DNA from: Streptococcus infantis | GTDB lineage: Bacteria > Bacillota > Bacilli > Lactobacillales > Streptococcaceae | Direction: 5' to 3' | Assembly (NCBI RefSeq): GCF_019929575.1 | Contig: NZ_JAHZPU010000011.1 | Coordinates: 1 to 56,044 of the forward strand | Length of the DNA stretch: 56,044 bases | In this document: positions 22,916 to 36,750 of the stretch, piece after piece | Position numbering within the stretch: the first letter of the stretch is position 1 | How the letters are laid out: every line of letters begins with the position of its first letter | The notes under the pieces: model-generated | Told to the model about the DNA's origin: nothing | What the model saw: only the letters and a program-made list of their open reading frames with translations | The model's database searches: none | Translations under genes and position numbers: made by a program

Positions 22916-23469
22916 TGGCTAAAAGGATTGCTGTTTTTGCCTCTGGTAACGGCTCAAACTTTCAGGTGATTGCGGAACAATTTCCAGTAGAATTTGTTTT
23001 CTCAGATCACCGAGATGCCTATGTCTTAGAGCGTGCCGAAAAGCTAGGGGTTTTATCTTATGCCTTCGAACTCAAAGAGTTTGAGAACAAGGCAGACTAT
23101 GAAGGAGCCATTGTCGAACTCTTGGATGAACACCAAATTGACTTGGTTTGTCTTGCAGGCTACATGAAAATCGTCGGTCCAACCTTGCTAGCAGCTTATG
23201 AAGGCCGTATCATCAATATTCACCCAGCTTATCTCCCTGAATTCCCAGGTGCTCATGGCATTGAGGATGCTTGGAATGCAGGCGTAGACCAGTCTGGCGT
23301 GACTATTCACTGGGTGGATTCTGGTGTTGATACCGGTAAGGTCATCAAACAAGTCCGTGTGCCACGCCTTGAAGGGGATACCCTTGATACTTTCGAGACT
23401 CGCATCCACGAAACAGAGTACAAACTTTATCCAGAAGTATTGGAACATTTGGGAGTGGAGAGGAAGTAA
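22915..23469 (+). CDS. purN: Phosphoribosylglycinamide formyltransferase PurN
   Basis: This 184-residue enzyme formylates GAR with 10-formyl-THF. It shows VFASGNGSNFQ at the N-terminus, LAGYMKIVGP, INIHPAYLPEFPG (catalytic Asn and His) and GVTIHWVDSGVDTG. It starts in the stop of purM (TAATG), so the two are coupled. Confidence 0.96.
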   Translation: MAKRIAVFASGNGSNFQVIAEQFPVEFVFSDHRDAYVLERAEKLGVLSYAFELKEFENKADYEGAIVELLDEHQIDLVCLAGYMKIVGPTLLAAYEGRIINIHPAYLPEFPGAHGIEDAWNAGVDQSGVTIHWVDSGVDTGKVIKQVRVPRLEGDTLDTFETRIHETEYKLYPEVLEHLGVERK

Positions 23470-23528
23470 GAAGGAAATCAGAGATGATTTTGTAGCAGGG
23501 ATAAAAGCCATCAGCTAAGGAGAAGTTT

Positions 23529-24236
23529 ATGGGGTTGTTTGATTTTTTTAAGAAAAAATCTTCTGGCGAAGAAAAGCCGATTGAGGATGAAGATAAGATT
23601 GTTGTTGAATCTGAAAATACAGATGATAGTGCACCAGGGTGGGAAGCCATTGATGCAGAGTTTAATCGTATATACCCTGATCAGCCAAATCCTCTTCATT
23701 ATGGAACGGTTATTAAGTATATGTTAGGTGGGCCAGATCCGCTTGATGGTATTAGTGTTTATGATGCAGGAGAGTTTTGGCATTTTGTTAGCTACGGTTT
23801 GTCAGAATTATATACAAAAGAAAGCGAAGACCCTGAATACAGTGGTTATGGGATTGAATTGACTTTTAAGTTAAAGAAATCAAATAATGACGAAGAAGAA
23901 ATTAAAAATGGTTGTGGATTGTTGCAGTATATGGCAAGATATATTTTTCAAACAGGTAAAGTGGTTTTGCCCGAAGAATACATTTATACCAAGCAGACAG
24001 TAGGGATTGATGCCCAGCAGAAGTCTAATCTGACAGGATTTTTGACTGCTGCTGATGATTTAACTGATACCATTGATACTCCGCATGGAAAAGTGGAATT
24101 TGTGACCTTGATTGGTGTGACAGATGCCGAACTGCGAAGTGTTTACGAAAGTGAGAAAAGTAAGTTTGAAGTTAGGAACTTGCTACAAGAACTGGGGAAT
24201 CAGCTTACAGACTATAATCGTCAGTCTCTAGTTTAA
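23529..24236 (+). CDS. Suppressor-of-fused (SUFU) domain protein
   Basis: This 235-residue soluble protein has a charged N-terminus ([20 protein letters not shown]) and a SUFU-like domain from about residue 45. Supporting text is [46 protein letters not shown] and [14 protein letters not shown]. Bacterial SUFU-domain proteins are often predicted immunity proteins of polymorphic toxin systems, though no toxin is visible here. It lies inside the pur run with AAGGAG before its ATG, so it is probably co-transcribed with purine genes. In related genomes as I recall them this position holds a VanZ-like gene, making it a variable slot. No purine role is suggested. Confidence 0.75.
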   Translation: MGLFDFFKKKSSGEEKPIEDEDKIVVESENTDDSAPGWEAIDAEFNRIYPDQPNPLHYGTVIKYMLGGPDPLDGISVYDAGEFWHFVSYGLSELYTKESEDPEYSGYGIELTFKLKKSNNDEEEIKNGCGLLQYMARYIFQTGKVVLPEEYIYTKQTVGIDAQQKSNLTGFLTAADDLTDTIDTPHGKVEFVTLIGVTDAELRSVYESEKSKFEVRNLLQELGNQLTDYNRQSLV

Positions 24237-24277
24237 CTGATGTGAAAGAGCCTCTTGATTCAAGGAAAGGAAGAAAA

Positions 24278-25825
24278 ATGACTAAACGTGCACTAATTAG
24301 TGTCTCAGATAAAGCGGGCATTGTAGAATTTGCCCAAGAACTTAAAAAACTTGGTTGGGATATCATCTCTACAGGTGGGACCAAGATTGCCCTTGACAAT
24401 GCTGGGGTGGACACCATTGCCATCGACGATGTGACTGGCTTCCCAGAAATGATGGACGGTCGTGTGAAGACTCTCCACCCAAATATCCACGGAGGACTTC
24501 TTGCTCGTCGTGACTTGGATAGCCACCTAGAGGCTGCTAAGGACAATAAGATTGAGTTGATCGACCTTGTTGTGGTCAACCTTTATCCATTTAAGGAAAC
24601 GATTCTTAAACCAGACGTGACTTACGCTGACGCAGTTGAAAACATCGATATCGGTGGTCCATCCATGCTTCGTTCTGCAGCAAAGAACCACGCTAGCGTA
24701 ACGGTTGTGGTAGATCCTGCTGACTATGCGGTTGTTTTGGACGAATTGGCAGCAAACGGTGAAACCTCTTACGAAACTCGTCAACGTTTGGCAGCTAAGG
24801 TTTTCCGTCACACTGCGGCTTATGATGCCTTAATCGCAGAATACTTCACAGCTCAAGTAGGGGAAAGCAAACCTGAAAAACTCACTTTGACCTATGACCT
24901 TAAGCAACCAATGCGTTACGGTGAAAACCCGCAACAAGACGCTGACTTCTACCAAAAAGGTTTGCCAACGGCTTACTCGATTGCATCAGCTAAACAGCTT
25001 AACGGTAAAGAATTGTCCTTCAACAATATCCGTGACGCTGATGCCGCTATCCGTATTATCCGTGATTTCAAAGACCGTCCAACAGTTGTGGCTTTGAAAC
25101 ACATGAACCCATGTGGTATCGGTCAAGCTGACGATATCGAAACTGCTTGGGATTACGCTTATGAGTCTGACCCAGTATCCATCTTTGGTGGTATTGTCGT
25201 TCTCAACCGTGAGGTGGATGCTGCGACAGCACAAAAAATGCACGGTGTTTTCCTTGAAATCATCATTGCACCAAGCTACACGGACGAAGCGCTTGAAATC
25301 TTGACAACTAAGAAGAAAAACTTGCGTATCCTTGCCTTGCCATTTGATGCTCAAGACGCTAGCGAAGAAGAAGCAGAATACACAGGTGTTGTTGGTGGAC
25401 TCCTTGTTCAAAACCAAGACGTGGTCAAAGAAAGCCCGGCAGACTGGCAAGTGGTGACTAAACGCCAACCAACTGATACAGAAGCGACAGCCCTTGAGTT
25501 TGCTTGGAAGGCTATCAAGTATGTCAAATCAAATGGTATCATCGTGACCAATGACCACATGACACTTGGTGTTGGCCCTGGTCAAACCAACCGTGTGGCT
25601 TCTGTTCGTATCGCCATTGACCAAGCTAAAGACCGTCTTGACGGTGCTGTTCTTGCTTCTGATGCCTTCTTCCCATTTGCAGATAATGTGGAAGAAATTG
25701 CTAAGGCAGGTATCAAGGCTATCATCCAACCGGGTGGATCAGTCCGTGACCAAGAGTCAATCGAAGCGGCTGATAAATACGGCTTGACAATGATCTTCAC
25801 AGGAGTAAGACATTTTAGACATTAA
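24278..25825 (+). CDS. purH: Bifunctional AICAR transformylase/IMP cyclohydrolase PurH
   Basis: This 515-residue enzyme carries out the last two steps to IMP. The N-terminal cyclohydrolase part has [22 protein letters not shown] and [14 protein letters not shown]. The C-terminal transformylase part has [35 protein letters not shown] (catalytic Lys-His) and [12 protein letters not shown]. The start at 24278 follows GGAAAGGAAG; the upstream in-frame Met at 24242 is less likely. Confidence 0.97.
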   Translation: MTKRALISVSDKAGIVEFAQELKKLGWDIISTGGTKIALDNAGVDTIAIDDVTGFPEMMDGRVKTLHPNIHGGLLARRDLDSHLEAAKDNKIELIDLVVVNLYPFKETILKPDVTYADAVENIDIGGPSMLRSAAKNHASVTVVVDPADYAVVLDELAANGETSYETRQRLAAKVFRHTAAYDALIAEYFTAQVGESKPEKLTLTYDLKQPMRYGENPQQDADFYQKGLPTAYSIASAKQLNGKELSFNNIRDADAAIRIIRDFKDRPTVVALKHMNPCGIGQADDIETAWDYAYESDPVSIFGGIVVLNREVDAATAQKMHGVFLEIIIAPSYTDEALEILTTKKKNLRILALPFDAQDASEEEAEYTGVVGGLLVQNQDVVKESPADWQVVTKRQPTDTEATALEFAWKAIKYVKSNGIIVTNDHMTLGVGPGQTNRVASVRIAIDQAKDRLDGAVLASDAFFPFADNVEEIAKAGIKAIIQPGGSVRDQESIEAADKYGLTMIFTGVRHFRH

Positions 25826-25832
25826 GAAAATG

Positions 25833-25865
25833 AAAGGGAAGAAAACAGTTTCTTTCCTTTTTTTG
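25833..25865 (+). terminator. Rho-independent terminator after purH
   Basis: GGGAAGAAA (25836-25844) pairs with TTTCTTTCC with one G-T pair, followed by seven T. It splits the pur run into purC-H and purD-B transcripts. Confidence 0.75.
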
Positions 25866-25877
25866 ATTAAAAAGCTG

Positions 25878-25914
25878 AACGAAACAAGATTAAAGCGAAC
25901 GTTTATGGTATAAT
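25878..25914 (+). promoter_or_regulatory. purD promoter with PurR-box-like sequence
   Basis: TGGTATAAT (TATAAT at 25909-25914, TG at 25906-25907) is a strong extended -10, 33 bases before purD. Just upstream AAAGCGAACGTTT carries the CGAAC core (25896-25900) of PurR boxes, and a second GAACGAAAC is at 25878-25886. This suggests purine-responsive control of the second pur transcript. Confidence 0.5.
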
Positions 25915-25946
25915 GTTATTAAATAATTCGCAAAAGAGGTTGAGAG

Positions 25947-27212
25947 ATGAAACTGTTAGTTGTTGGCTCAGGTGGTCGTGAGCATGCGATTGCCAAAAAG
26001 TTGTTGGAGTCTAAAGACGTTGAGCAAGTTTTCGTGGCTCCTGGGAATGACGGGATGACCTTAGATGGACTTGATTTGGTAAATATCTCTATTTCCGAAC
26101 ATTCTGCATTGATTGAATTTGCAAAGTCTAACGATATTGCTTGGACCTTCATTGGGCCAGATGATGCCCTTGCAGCTGGGATTGTGGATGATTTTAATGC
26201 GGCAGGTCTCAAGGCATTTGGTCCGACCAAGGCTGCAGCTGAACTGGAGTGGTCCAAGGATTTTGCTAAGGAAATCATGGTCAAATACAACGTTCCGACA
26301 GCAGCCTATGGGACATTTTCAGATTTTGAGGAAGCCAAGGCTTATATCGAGGATAAAGGCGCTCCAATCGTCGTCAAGGCAGACGGCTTGGCTCTTGGTA
26401 AAGGTGTCGTCGTTGCGGAGACAGTTGAGCAAGCAGTCGAAGCTGCTCACGAGATGCTTTTGGACAATAAATTTGGTGATTCAGGTGCGCGTGTAGTTAT
26501 CGAAGAATTCCTTGACGGGGAAGAGTTCTCTCTCTTTGCCTTTGTCAATGGTGACAAGTTCTACATTATGCCAACGGCTCAGGACCACAAACGTGCTTAT
26601 GATGGTGATAAAGGTCCTAACACTGGTGGGATGGGTGCCTATGCGCCAGTTCCTCACTTGCCACAGAGCGTGGTTGACACAGCGGTTGACACTATTGTCA
26701 AGCCAGTTCTTGAAGGTATGATTAAAGAAGGACGTCCTTACCTTGGTGTCCTTTATGCGGGGCTAATCTTGACAGCTGATGGACCGAAAGTCATCGAGTT
26801 CAACTCTCGTTTTGGCGATCCTGAAACGCAAATAATCTTACCTCGTTTGACATCTGACTTTGCAGAAAACATCACTGACATTTTGGATGGCAAAAAGCCA
26901 GCCATCACTTGGACGGACAAGGGGGTGACACTAGGCGTGGTTGTAGCTTCAAATGGCTATCCACTTGCTTATGAGAAGGGTGTCAAACTTCCAGCCAAGA
27001 CAGAGGGCGACATCATCACTTACTATGCTGGTGCTAAATTCGCTGAAAATGGTCAAGACCTCCTCTCAAACGGCGGACGCGTCTATATGCTCGTCACAAC
27101 AGCAGACACCGTCAAAGACGGCCAAAATATCATCTACCAAGACCTCTCCCAACAAAAAACAGAAGGCCTCTTCTATCGAAATGACATTGGAAGCAAAGCG
27201 TTAAAAGATTAA
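25947..27212 (+). CDS. purD: Phosphoribosylglycinamide synthetase PurD
   Basis: This 421-residue ATP-grasp ligase joins glycine to phosphoribosylamine. It shows [15 protein letters not shown] at the N-terminus, [16 protein letters not shown] (about 142), [20 protein letters not shown] (about 208) and [12 protein letters not shown] (about 284), all hallmarks of the family. It opens the second pur transcript. Confidence 0.97.
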   Translation: MKLLVVGSGGREHAIAKKLLESKDVEQVFVAPGNDGMTLDGLDLVNISISEHSALIEFAKSNDIAWTFIGPDDALAAGIVDDFNAAGLKAFGPTKAAAELEWSKDFAKEIMVKYNVPTAAYGTFSDFEEAKAYIEDKGAPIVVKADGLALGKGVVVAETVEQAVEAAHEMLLDNKFGDSGARVVIEEFLDGEEFSLFAFVNGDKFYIMPTAQDHKRAYDGDKGPNTGGMGAYAPVPHLPQSVVDTAVDTIVKPVLEGMIKEGRPYLGVLYAGLILTADGPKVIEFNSRFGDPETQIILPRLTSDFAENITDILDGKKPAITWTDKGVTLGVVVASNGYPLAYEKGVKLPAKTEGDIITYYAGAKFAENGQDLLSNGGRVYMLVTTADTVKDGQNIIYQDLSQQKTEGLFYRNDIGSKALKD

Positions 27213-27412
27213 CAGATACTATATTTGACAATGGCGAGCGAAAGCGAGCCAAACACGATATTGGTCGCCGTGGTGAAAAGACCAGAACAGCATCTGTTCT
27301 GGTCGGGGGAAACTTTGAGACTTGGGCTCAAAGTTTAGGAATGAAACCGAAGGTTTGCTTCCGTCCCCACCACCTAAGACCATTATCAAAAAAGAAAAGG
27401 ATATTATTAACT
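27213..27412 (+). other. Highly structured purD-purE intergenic region
   Basis: This 200-base gap has no credible gene but many inverted repeats. The clearest are an 11-bp stem (27280-27290 with 27294-27304, loop CAT) and a 10-bp stem (27310-27319 with 27327-27336, loop of seven). A smaller AAACC-GAA-GGTTT hairpin follows, and GTGGTG near 27270 can pair with CACCAC near 27368. None is followed by a T-run. It may be a structured leader, an RNA processing site or an unrecognised repeat. Confidence 0.5.
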
Positions 27413-27901
27413 ATGAAACCAGTAATTTCCATCATCATGGGCTCAAAGTCCGACTGGACAACCATGCAAAAAACAGCAGAAGTCCTAGACCGCTTCGGTG
27501 TAGCCTACGAAAAGAAAGTTGTTTCCGCACACCGTACACCAGACCTCATGTTCAAACATGCGGAAGAAGCACGTAGTCGTGGCATTAAAGTCATCATCGC
27601 TGGTGCGGGTGGCGCTGCCCACTTGCCAGGGATGGTTGCTGCAAAAACAACCCTTCCAGTCATCGGGGTGCCTGTCAAATCACGTGCCCTTAGTGGCGTG
27701 GACTCGCTCTATTCTATCGTACAGATGCCAGGTGGTGTGCCTGTCGCAACTATGGCTATTGGTGAAGCGGGTGCTACTAATGCTGCCCTTTTTGCCCTCC
27801 GTCTCCTGTCAGTAGAGGACCAGGCCATTGCGACAGCTTTGGCAGATTTCGCAGAAGAGCAAGGAAAAATCGCAGAGGAGTCTACAAATGAGCTCAACTA
27901 A
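27413..27901 (+). CDS. purE: N5-carboxyaminoimidazole ribonucleotide mutase PurE
   Basis: This 162-residue class I PurE turns N5-CAIR to CAIR. It shows [14 protein letters not shown] at the N-terminus, [10 protein letters not shown] (catalytic His) and [12 protein letters not shown]. The start at 27413 follows AAAAGGA; the in-frame extension upstream to 27341 runs through structured non-coding DNA. It overlaps purK by 14 bases. Confidence 0.96.
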   Translation: MKPVISIIMGSKSDWTTMQKTAEVLDRFGVAYEKKVVSAHRTPDLMFKHAEEARSRGIKVIIAGAGGAAHLPGMVAAKTTLPVIGVPVKSRALSGVDSLYSIVQMPGGVPVATMAIGEAGATNAALFALRLLSVEDQAIATALADFAEEQGKIAEESTNELN

Positions 27902-28979
27902 AACCATTGGAATTATCGGTGGTGGCCAGCTCGGTCAGATGATGGCCATTTCTGCTATCTACATGGGTCACAAGGTTATCGCGCTGGATCCTGCAGTGGA
28001 TTGTCCGGCCTCTCGCGTGGCGGAGATTATCGTGGCTCCTTATAATGATGTGGACGCTCTTCGCCAGTTGGCGGAGCGTTGCGATGTCCTCACTTATGAG
28101 TTTGAAAATGTGGATGCCGACGGTTTGGATGCTGTTATCAAGGATGGGCAACTCCCTCAAGGAACGGACTTGCTCCGCATTTCTCAAAATCGCATTTTTG
28201 AAAAGGACTTTCTCGCAAACAAGGCTCAAGTCACCGTTGCACCTTACAAGGTTGTGACCTCAAGTCAAGACTTGGCAGATATTGACCTATCGAAAAACTA
28301 TGTCCTCAAGACGGCGACCGGTGGCTATGATGGGCATGGACAAAAGGTTATTCGTTCAGAAGCAGACTTGGAAGAAGCTTATTCACTAGCAGATTCAGCA
28401 GGCTGCGTCTTGGAAGAATTCGTCAATTTTGACCTTGAAATTTCTGTCATTGTATCAGGAAATGGCAAGGACGTGACGGTTTTCCCAGTTCAGGAAAATA
28501 TCCACCGCAACAACATCCTCTCAAAAACCATTGTACCTGCTCGCATTTCTGAAAGTCTAGCTGAAAAAGCCAAAGCTATGGCTGTGCGAATTGCTGAACA
28601 ACTAAACCTTTCTGGAACCCTTTGCGTGGAAATGTTTGCGACAGCTGATGACATCATTGTCAACGAAATCGCGCCACGTCCACACAATTCAGGCCATTAC
28701 TCGATTGAAGCTTGTGACTTCTCCCAGTTTGATACCCATATCTTGGGCGTTCTCGGAGCACCACTCCCAGCAATTCACCTTCATGCTCCTGCTGTTATGC
28801 TCAATGTTCTCGGCCAACACGTCGAGGCTGCTGAAAAATATGTGACAGAAAATCCAAGCGCCCACCTCCATTTATATGGTAAAATAGAAGCGAAGCACAA
28901 CCGCAAGATGGGACATGTAACTTTGTTTAGTGATGAACCGAATAAGGTTGAGGAGTTTGGGAAAGGGATTGATTTTTAA
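27888..28979 (+). CDS. purK: N5-carboxyaminoimidazole ribonucleotide synthase PurK
   Basis: This 363-residue ATP-grasp enzyme makes N5-CAIR from AIR, ATP and bicarbonate. It has [15 protein letters not shown] at the N-terminus, [13 protein letters not shown] (about 148) and [17 protein letters not shown] (about 263). The start at 27888 has AGAGGAG upstream and overlaps purE. Its last 83 bases are repeated at 29327-29409. Confidence 0.96.
   Translation: MSSTKTIGIIGGGQLGQMMAISAIYMGHKVIALDPAVDCPASRVAEIIVAPYNDVDALRQLAERCDVLTYEFENVDADGLDAVIKDGQLPQGTDLLRISQNRIFEKDFLANKAQVTVAPYKVVTSSQDLADIDLSKNYVLKTATGGYDGHGQKVIRSEADLEEAYSLADSAGCVLEEFVNFDLEISVIVSGNGKDVTVFPVQENIHRNNILSKTIVPARISESLAEKAKAMAVRIAEQLNLSGTLCVEMFATADDIIVNEIAPRPHNSGHYSIEACDFSQFDTHILGVLGAPLPAIHLHAPAVMLNVLGQHVEAAEKYVTENPSAHLHLYGKIEAKHNRKMGHVTLFSDEPNKVEEFGKGIDF
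28892..28974 (+). repeat. Direct repeat, copy 1 (3' end of purK)
   Basis: This is the end of purK, from the codons for KHNRKMGH to the last GID codons. It is matched at about 94% (five differences counted) by 29327-29409. The two copies flank the zinc-ribbon gene. The arrangement resembles a duplication made when DNA inserted at the end of purK. Confidence 0.85.
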
Positions 28980-29079
28980 TTTATGAATCTCACCCACTCT
29001 GTGTAGGAAGTCATACATTTTTCAGTTTGTGTCGAAAAGTAGAATTTTTAGGAGTATTAATGAATTGAGGTATAGTACT

Positions 29080-29271
29080 ATGAAATGTGCAAACTGTGGT
29101 AATACTGATAGTAATCGATTGTGGGATGAAGGTGATACATTCTACTGCTCAAAGTGTGCGCACCGAACACTTTATGCAACAGGTGAGGATGACTTAGTGG
29201 AATGTCCATGTTGTCATAAAATGAGGGATAGAAAGGCCTTTTATTGTAGAAATTGTAATGATACTTGGTAG
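29080..29271 (+). CDS. Small zinc-ribbon protein (63 aa)
   Basis: The protein has four Cys pairs: CANC near the start, CSKC at about 25, CPCC at about 45 and CRNC at about 58, so it should bind two zinc ions. Between them are DEGDTFYC and HRTLYATGEDD. It has no membrane segment and no other known domain. The start at 29080 is the first Met before CANC; a GTG at 29029 would add a 17-residue tail without a ribosome site. It lies between two copies of the purK 3' end, so it was likely gained as a unit. Its function is unknown; nucleic-acid or protein binding is possible. Confidence 0.65.
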   Translation: MKCANCGNTDSNRLWDEGDTFYCSKCAHRTLYATGEDDLVECPCCHKMRDRKAFYCRNCNDTW

Positions 29272-29326
29272 GGAGATTTTTTCAGGAATTTCAAATGACT
29301 ATTTGCATATGTATTATTAACGAGAA

Positions 29327-29409
29327 AAAGCACAATCGCAAAATGGGACATGTGATTTTGTTTAGTGATGAACCGTATAAGGTTGAGGAGTTTGGGAAAG
29401 GGATTGATT
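29327..29409 (+). repeat. Direct repeat, copy 2 (3' end of purK)
   Basis: This repeats 28892-28974 with five differences. Reading it in the purK frame gives KHNRKMGH and ends FGKGID-stop (TGA). It lies directly upstream of the ribosome site of the membrane protein gene at 29429. Confidence 0.85.
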
Positions 29410-29428
29410 GAAGAGGTTAGAGGAGGAA

Positions 29429-30259
29429 ATGAGTAAAAAAGATACTTGGTTTAATAGATTAATCGTACTTTTTATATTGTATCGCTTGTTTTGTATCGAT
29501 ATCAAAATTTATAGTTTAAAAACATATATATTAAATGGTGAAATTTTGTCGAATCTGATAAGTGTATTAAATAGTGAGTTCTGGTCAAATCTTATAAGTG
29601 CATTAATTGGTGCAGTTGTGACTATTTTAGGTATCTATTGGACATTAGCTGTTCAGAAAAAACAGTCAAAAGTTGATTTACTAAATAGTCATAGACCTTA
29701 CTTAAGGTATCGTATTTCGCTAGGTGTTTACCCATATCGAATTATTGATCAGAGGCAAAGGACGGCAGTTTTGGACTATGAAATCTGTAACTTTGATAGT
29801 TCTGATAAGCATTGTGTGATTTTTCCTCTAGATGTAGAGAATGTAGGTTTGGGACTTGCTTTCATTACGGATGTAAAAGCAGAAATTGATGGAAAAATAC
29901 TAGACAAGGACAAAATATTTAGAGAAAAGATCATCAATAAAGGTGAAAATAGTGTGTTTTATATTAAAGTTCAAGGGGTGAGTCATGGAGAACTAAAAAA
30001 TTTGAAACTCAAAATTACATATAAATCATTCTTTGGAGAATTTGAAACGGAGACAATCTCAATTGCGAAAAGGGAAGATGGTGAGCCTCAATGCTTTAAT
30101 AGTGAATTTAAAGAAGGAACAGATTCCTATAAAGAATTGGAAAAATATTTTGAAAAAAAGAATATAAATAAAGATAATGATATAGAAAAATATAGGACTG
30201 CTACAGAAAAAGCTTTAGAAGAAGGATATATTGTAAAAGAATTAATTAAGGAGAACTAA
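29429..30259 (+). CDS. Membrane protein of unknown function (276 aa)
   Basis: There are two or so hydrophobic segments in the first 80 residues (RLIVLFILYRLFCI at about 9-24; LISALIGAVVTILGIYW at about 50-68). A cytoplasmic part of about 190 residues follows, with NSHRPYLRYRI and VENVGLGLAFITDVKAEID, a beta-rich pattern like predicted small adaptor or sensor modules. The C-terminus is Lys/Glu-rich. Codon use is more AT-rich than purK and purB, suggesting transfer. AGGAGGAA precedes the start. It ends six bases before purB, so it shares that transcript. I do not recognise the family. Confidence 0.7.
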   Translation: MSKKDTWFNRLIVLFILYRLFCIDIKIYSLKTYILNGEILSNLISVLNSEFWSNLISALIGAVVTILGIYWTLAVQKKQSKVDLLNSHRPYLRYRISLGVYPYRIIDQRQRTAVLDYEICNFDSSDKHCVIFPLDVENVGLGLAFITDVKAEIDGKILDKDKIFREKIINKGENSVFYIKVQGVSHGELKNLKLKITYKSFFGEFETETISIAKREDGEPQCFNSEFKEGTDSYKELEKYFEKKNINKDNDIEKYRTATEKALEEGYIVKELIKEN

Positions 30260-30265
30260 CTAACA

Positions 30266-31564
30266 ATGATCGAACGTTACTCTCGCCCTGAGATGGCGAA
30301 CATTTGGACTGAAGAAAATAAATACCGTGCTTGGCTTGAGGTGGAAATCTTGGCTGACGAGGCATGGGCTGAGTTAGGGGAAATCCCTAAGGAAGATGTG
30401 GCCTTGATTCGTGAAAAAGCGGACTTTGACATCGACCGTATCTTGGAAATCGAGCAAGAGACTCGCCACGATGTGGTGGCTTTCACGCGTGCGGTTTCTG
30501 AGACTCTTGGTGAAGAGCGCAAGTGGGTTCACTATGGGTTGACTTCTACCGACGTGGTGGATACTGCCTACGGTTACCTCTACAAACAAGCCAACGACAT
30601 CATCCGCAAGGACCTTGAAAACTTCCTCAACATCATCGCTGACAAAGCGAAAGAGCACAAGTTCACCATCATGATGGGGCGTACCCACGGTGTTCACGCT
30701 GAGCCTACAACTTTTGGTCTTAAATTGGCAACATGGTACAGCGAAATGAAGCGCAATATCGAGCGTTTCGAGCATGCGGCTGTTGGTGTGGAAGCTGGTA
30801 AGATTTCTGGTGCGGTTGGTAACTTTGCCAACATCCCGCCATTCGTAGAGCAATATGTCTGCGACAAGCTTGGTATCCGTGCTCAAGAAATCTCCACACA
30901 GGTCCTTCCTCGTGACCTTCACGCTGAGTACTTTGCGGTTCTTGCCAGCATTGCAACTTCTATCGAGCGTATGGCAACGGAGATCCGTGGTCTGCAAAAA
31001 TCTGAGCAACGCGAAGTGGAAGAGTTCTTTGCCAAAGGTCAAAAAGGGTCTTCAGCAATGCCTCACAAACGTAACCCTATCGGTTCTGAAAACATGACTG
31101 GTCTTGCGCGTGTTATCCGTGGTCACATGGTAACAGCTTATGAAAATGTAGCCCTTTGGCACGAACGTGATATCTCTCACTCATCAGCTGAGCGTATCAT
31201 CGCACCAGACACAACCATCTTGATTGACTACATGCTCAACCGTTTTGGAAACATCGTTAAGAACTTGACAGTTTTCCCAGAAAACATGATTCGCAACATG
31301 AACTCTACATTTGGTTTGATTTTCAGTCAACGTGCTATGTTGACTTTGATTGAAAAAGGGATGACCCGTGAGCAAGCTTACGACTTGGTACAACCTAAGA
31401 CAGCTCAATCATGGGATAACCAAGTAGACTTTAAGCCACTTCTTGAAGCAGATCCAGAAGTGACTTCACGCCTCACTCAAGAAGAAATCGATGAAATCTT
31501 CAACCCAACTTACTATACCAAACGTGTGGATGAGATCTTCGAACGTATCGGTTTGGGTGATTAA
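30266..31564 (+). CDS. purB: Adenylosuccinate lyase PurB
   Basis: This 432-residue enzyme cleaves SAICAR and adenylosuccinate with release of fumarate. It contains [11 protein letters not shown] (about 88), [16 protein letters not shown] (catalytic His, about 140) and the signature [16 protein letters not shown] (about 262). All match the fumarase/aspartase superfamily PurB type. It is the last pur gene and is followed by a strong terminator. Confidence 0.97.
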   Translation: MIERYSRPEMANIWTEENKYRAWLEVEILADEAWAELGEIPKEDVALIREKADFDIDRILEIEQETRHDVVAFTRAVSETLGEERKWVHYGLTSTDVVDTAYGYLYKQANDIIRKDLENFLNIIADKAKEHKFTIMMGRTHGVHAEPTTFGLKLATWYSEMKRNIERFEHAAVGVEAGKISGAVGNFANIPPFVEQYVCDKLGIRAQEISTQVLPRDLHAEYFAVLASIATSIERMATEIRGLQKSEQREVEEFFAKGQKGSSAMPHKRNPIGSENMTGLARVIRGHMVTAYENVALWHERDISHSSAERIIAPDTTILIDYMLNRFGNIVKNLTVFPENMIRNMNSTFGLIFSQRAMLTLIEKGMTREQAYDLVQPKTAQSWDNQVDFKPLLEADPEVTSRLTQEEIDEIFNPTYYTKRVDEIFERIGLGD

Positions 31565-31572
31565 TGATCACA

Positions 31573-31606
31573 ATAAAAAGCGAGATTGAATCTCGCTTTT
31601 TATTTG
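31573..31606. terminator. Bidirectional terminator purB/strH
   Basis: ATAAAAAGCGAGA (31573-31585) pairs with TCTCGCTTTTTAT (31591-31603) around five bases. The A and T flanks allow it to end purB on one strand and strH on the other. Confidence 0.9.
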
Positions 31607-31610
31607 TGCT

Positions 31611-31635
31611 TATACTCAATGAAAATCAAAGAGTA

Positions 31636-31638
<3 letters not shown>
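31611..31638 (-). repeat. Minimal BOX remnant (both termini, no core)
   Basis: The sequence ATACTCAATGAAAATCAAAGAGTATTA joins the boxC end directly to a boxA-type AGAGTAT end. It overlaps the strH stop codon (31636-31638), as the full BOX does at yeiH. It looks like a BOX that lost its core. Confidence 0.65.
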
Positions 31639-35588
<3,950 letters not shown>

Positions 35589-35725
35589 GTATTTTAATAA
35601 AATACCTATAAAAAATATAAGAAGTTATTTAATTTGAACTAATTTTCAATTTTTACTCTGTTTTTAGTAAAATTTCTCCAAATTATAGTTTAAAGTCATT
35701 TGATATTTCCTACTAAAAGCTAGCG

Positions 35726-35774
35726 TGCTATAATGAAAAACAGAAAAGCCTGAAACGATTGTCTCAGACTTTTT
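35726..35774. terminator. Terminator of the GntR gene, next to a lone -10 on the other strand
   Basis: GCCTGAAAC (35748-35756) pairs with GTCTCAGAC (35761-35769) and has T-runs on either strand, so it ends the gntR transcript. On the plus strand an extended -10 (TGCTATAAT, 35726-35734) lies just before it, giving the possible start of a very short terminated RNA. Confidence 0.6.
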
Positions 35775-35779
35775 AATGT

Positions 35780-36496
35780 TTAGTGATCGCGATCACATGA
35801 GATAAATTTAATTTTATAGAAATCAGAACGTTTATAAGTTTCAATGTATTCCAACACTTGACCAGTTGATTCAAGCTTAGTTGTCTTGGTTTGGAGAACA
35901 GTTGGGAACTGGGAGTCGATTCCTAGGATAGAAGCAGCATGTTCTGGAGTCGGAAATACAATTTCATTGATTTCTTCAAAATGCTCGTCATTCATGTGAA
36001 TGTGGTAGTCTAATTTGAAACGATTATAGATAGAACTATAATATTCTAGATTTGGATAGTTTGCATTGATGTATTGTTCAGGGATATAAGATGTGTGGTA
36101 GATATAAGTAACACCGTTAGATTCACGGATACGTTCGATTTTGTAATAAAATTGATCGCCACGTAAGCCTAATTTTTCTAAGTAGTTAAGATTGTTCCCA
36201 CGCTCAATAGAAAGAACAGTGACTTTATCGTCCTTGGTTTCAAAAATTTCTACATCAGAAAATTCTACAAGTTTGTGCTTGCGAGCGCGAGCCACAAAGG
36301 TTCCCTTTCCTTGTTGGCGGACAATATAGCCGTCTTTAGCAAGGTCGTTTAAGGCGCGAACAACAGTGATTGAACTTACATCATACATCGCAATCAATTC
36401 TGCTTCCGTGTAGAACTTATCTCCACTAGCGAATTGACCTGAAATGATTTTGTTTTTCAATTCATCTTTGATATATTGATACTTTGGAATTGCCAT
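35780..36496 (-). CDS. GntR-family regulator with UTRA domain
   Basis: This 238-residue regulator has an N-terminal winged helix (IPKYQYIKDELKNKIISGQF, then YDVSSITVVRALNDLAKDGY and VRQQGKGTFVA at about 50-70) and a C-terminal UTRA ligand domain (about 85-235). Such HutC-subfamily proteins sense sugars or sugar phosphates. It sits between strH and the divergent bgaC-PTS operon, which it probably represses in the absence of its galactoside-derived ligand. Length is typical. Confidence 0.9.
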   Translation of the reverse strand: MAIPKYQYIKDELKNKIISGQFASGDKFYTEAELIAMYDVSSITVVRALNDLAKDGYIVRQQGKGTFVARARKHKLVEFSDVEIFETKDDKVTVLSIERGNNLNYLEKLGLRGDQFYYKIERIRESNGVTYIYHTSYIPEQYINANYPNLEYYSSIYNRFKLDYHIHMNDEHFEEINEIVFPTPEHAASILGIDSQFPTVLQTKTTKLESTGQVLEYIETYKRSDFYKIKFISCDRDH

Positions 36497-36750
36497 ATTT
36501 TCACCTCATTTTTTCCTTCTCTATCTTCGATTCTACCATAAATAGTTTGAAAATGATAGTTGATAGTATTATAGTATAAAAATATAAAATAATAGACTAA
36601 GTGATTGACTTATATATGTTTTACTAGTAAAAATTCATGAAATCAAGTAATTTAGGCCAGAAAAATTTAATATAAATAATGTTTTACAAGAATTTTAGAA
36701 AACAATTCAGTAAAAAAAAGAAAAATTTTAAATAATTTTTAAAAAATCTA
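36497..36750. other. AT-rich divergent regulatory gap gntR/bgaC
   Basis: This very AT-rich region has no gene. It separates the regulator from the bgaC promoter. The gntR promoter should be here, but no single strong -35/-10 pair stands out. Runs such as ATAGTATTATAGTATAAAA (about 36560-36580) could serve. Confidence 0.3.

Noticed and set aside
24986..25468. 160-codon minus-strand frame inside purH
   Set aside because: No ribosome site or domain; it lies fully within a confirmed enzyme gene.
30374..31042. 222-codon minus-strand frame inside purB
   Set aside because: It is a shadow of purB codon bias; no motif or start signal.
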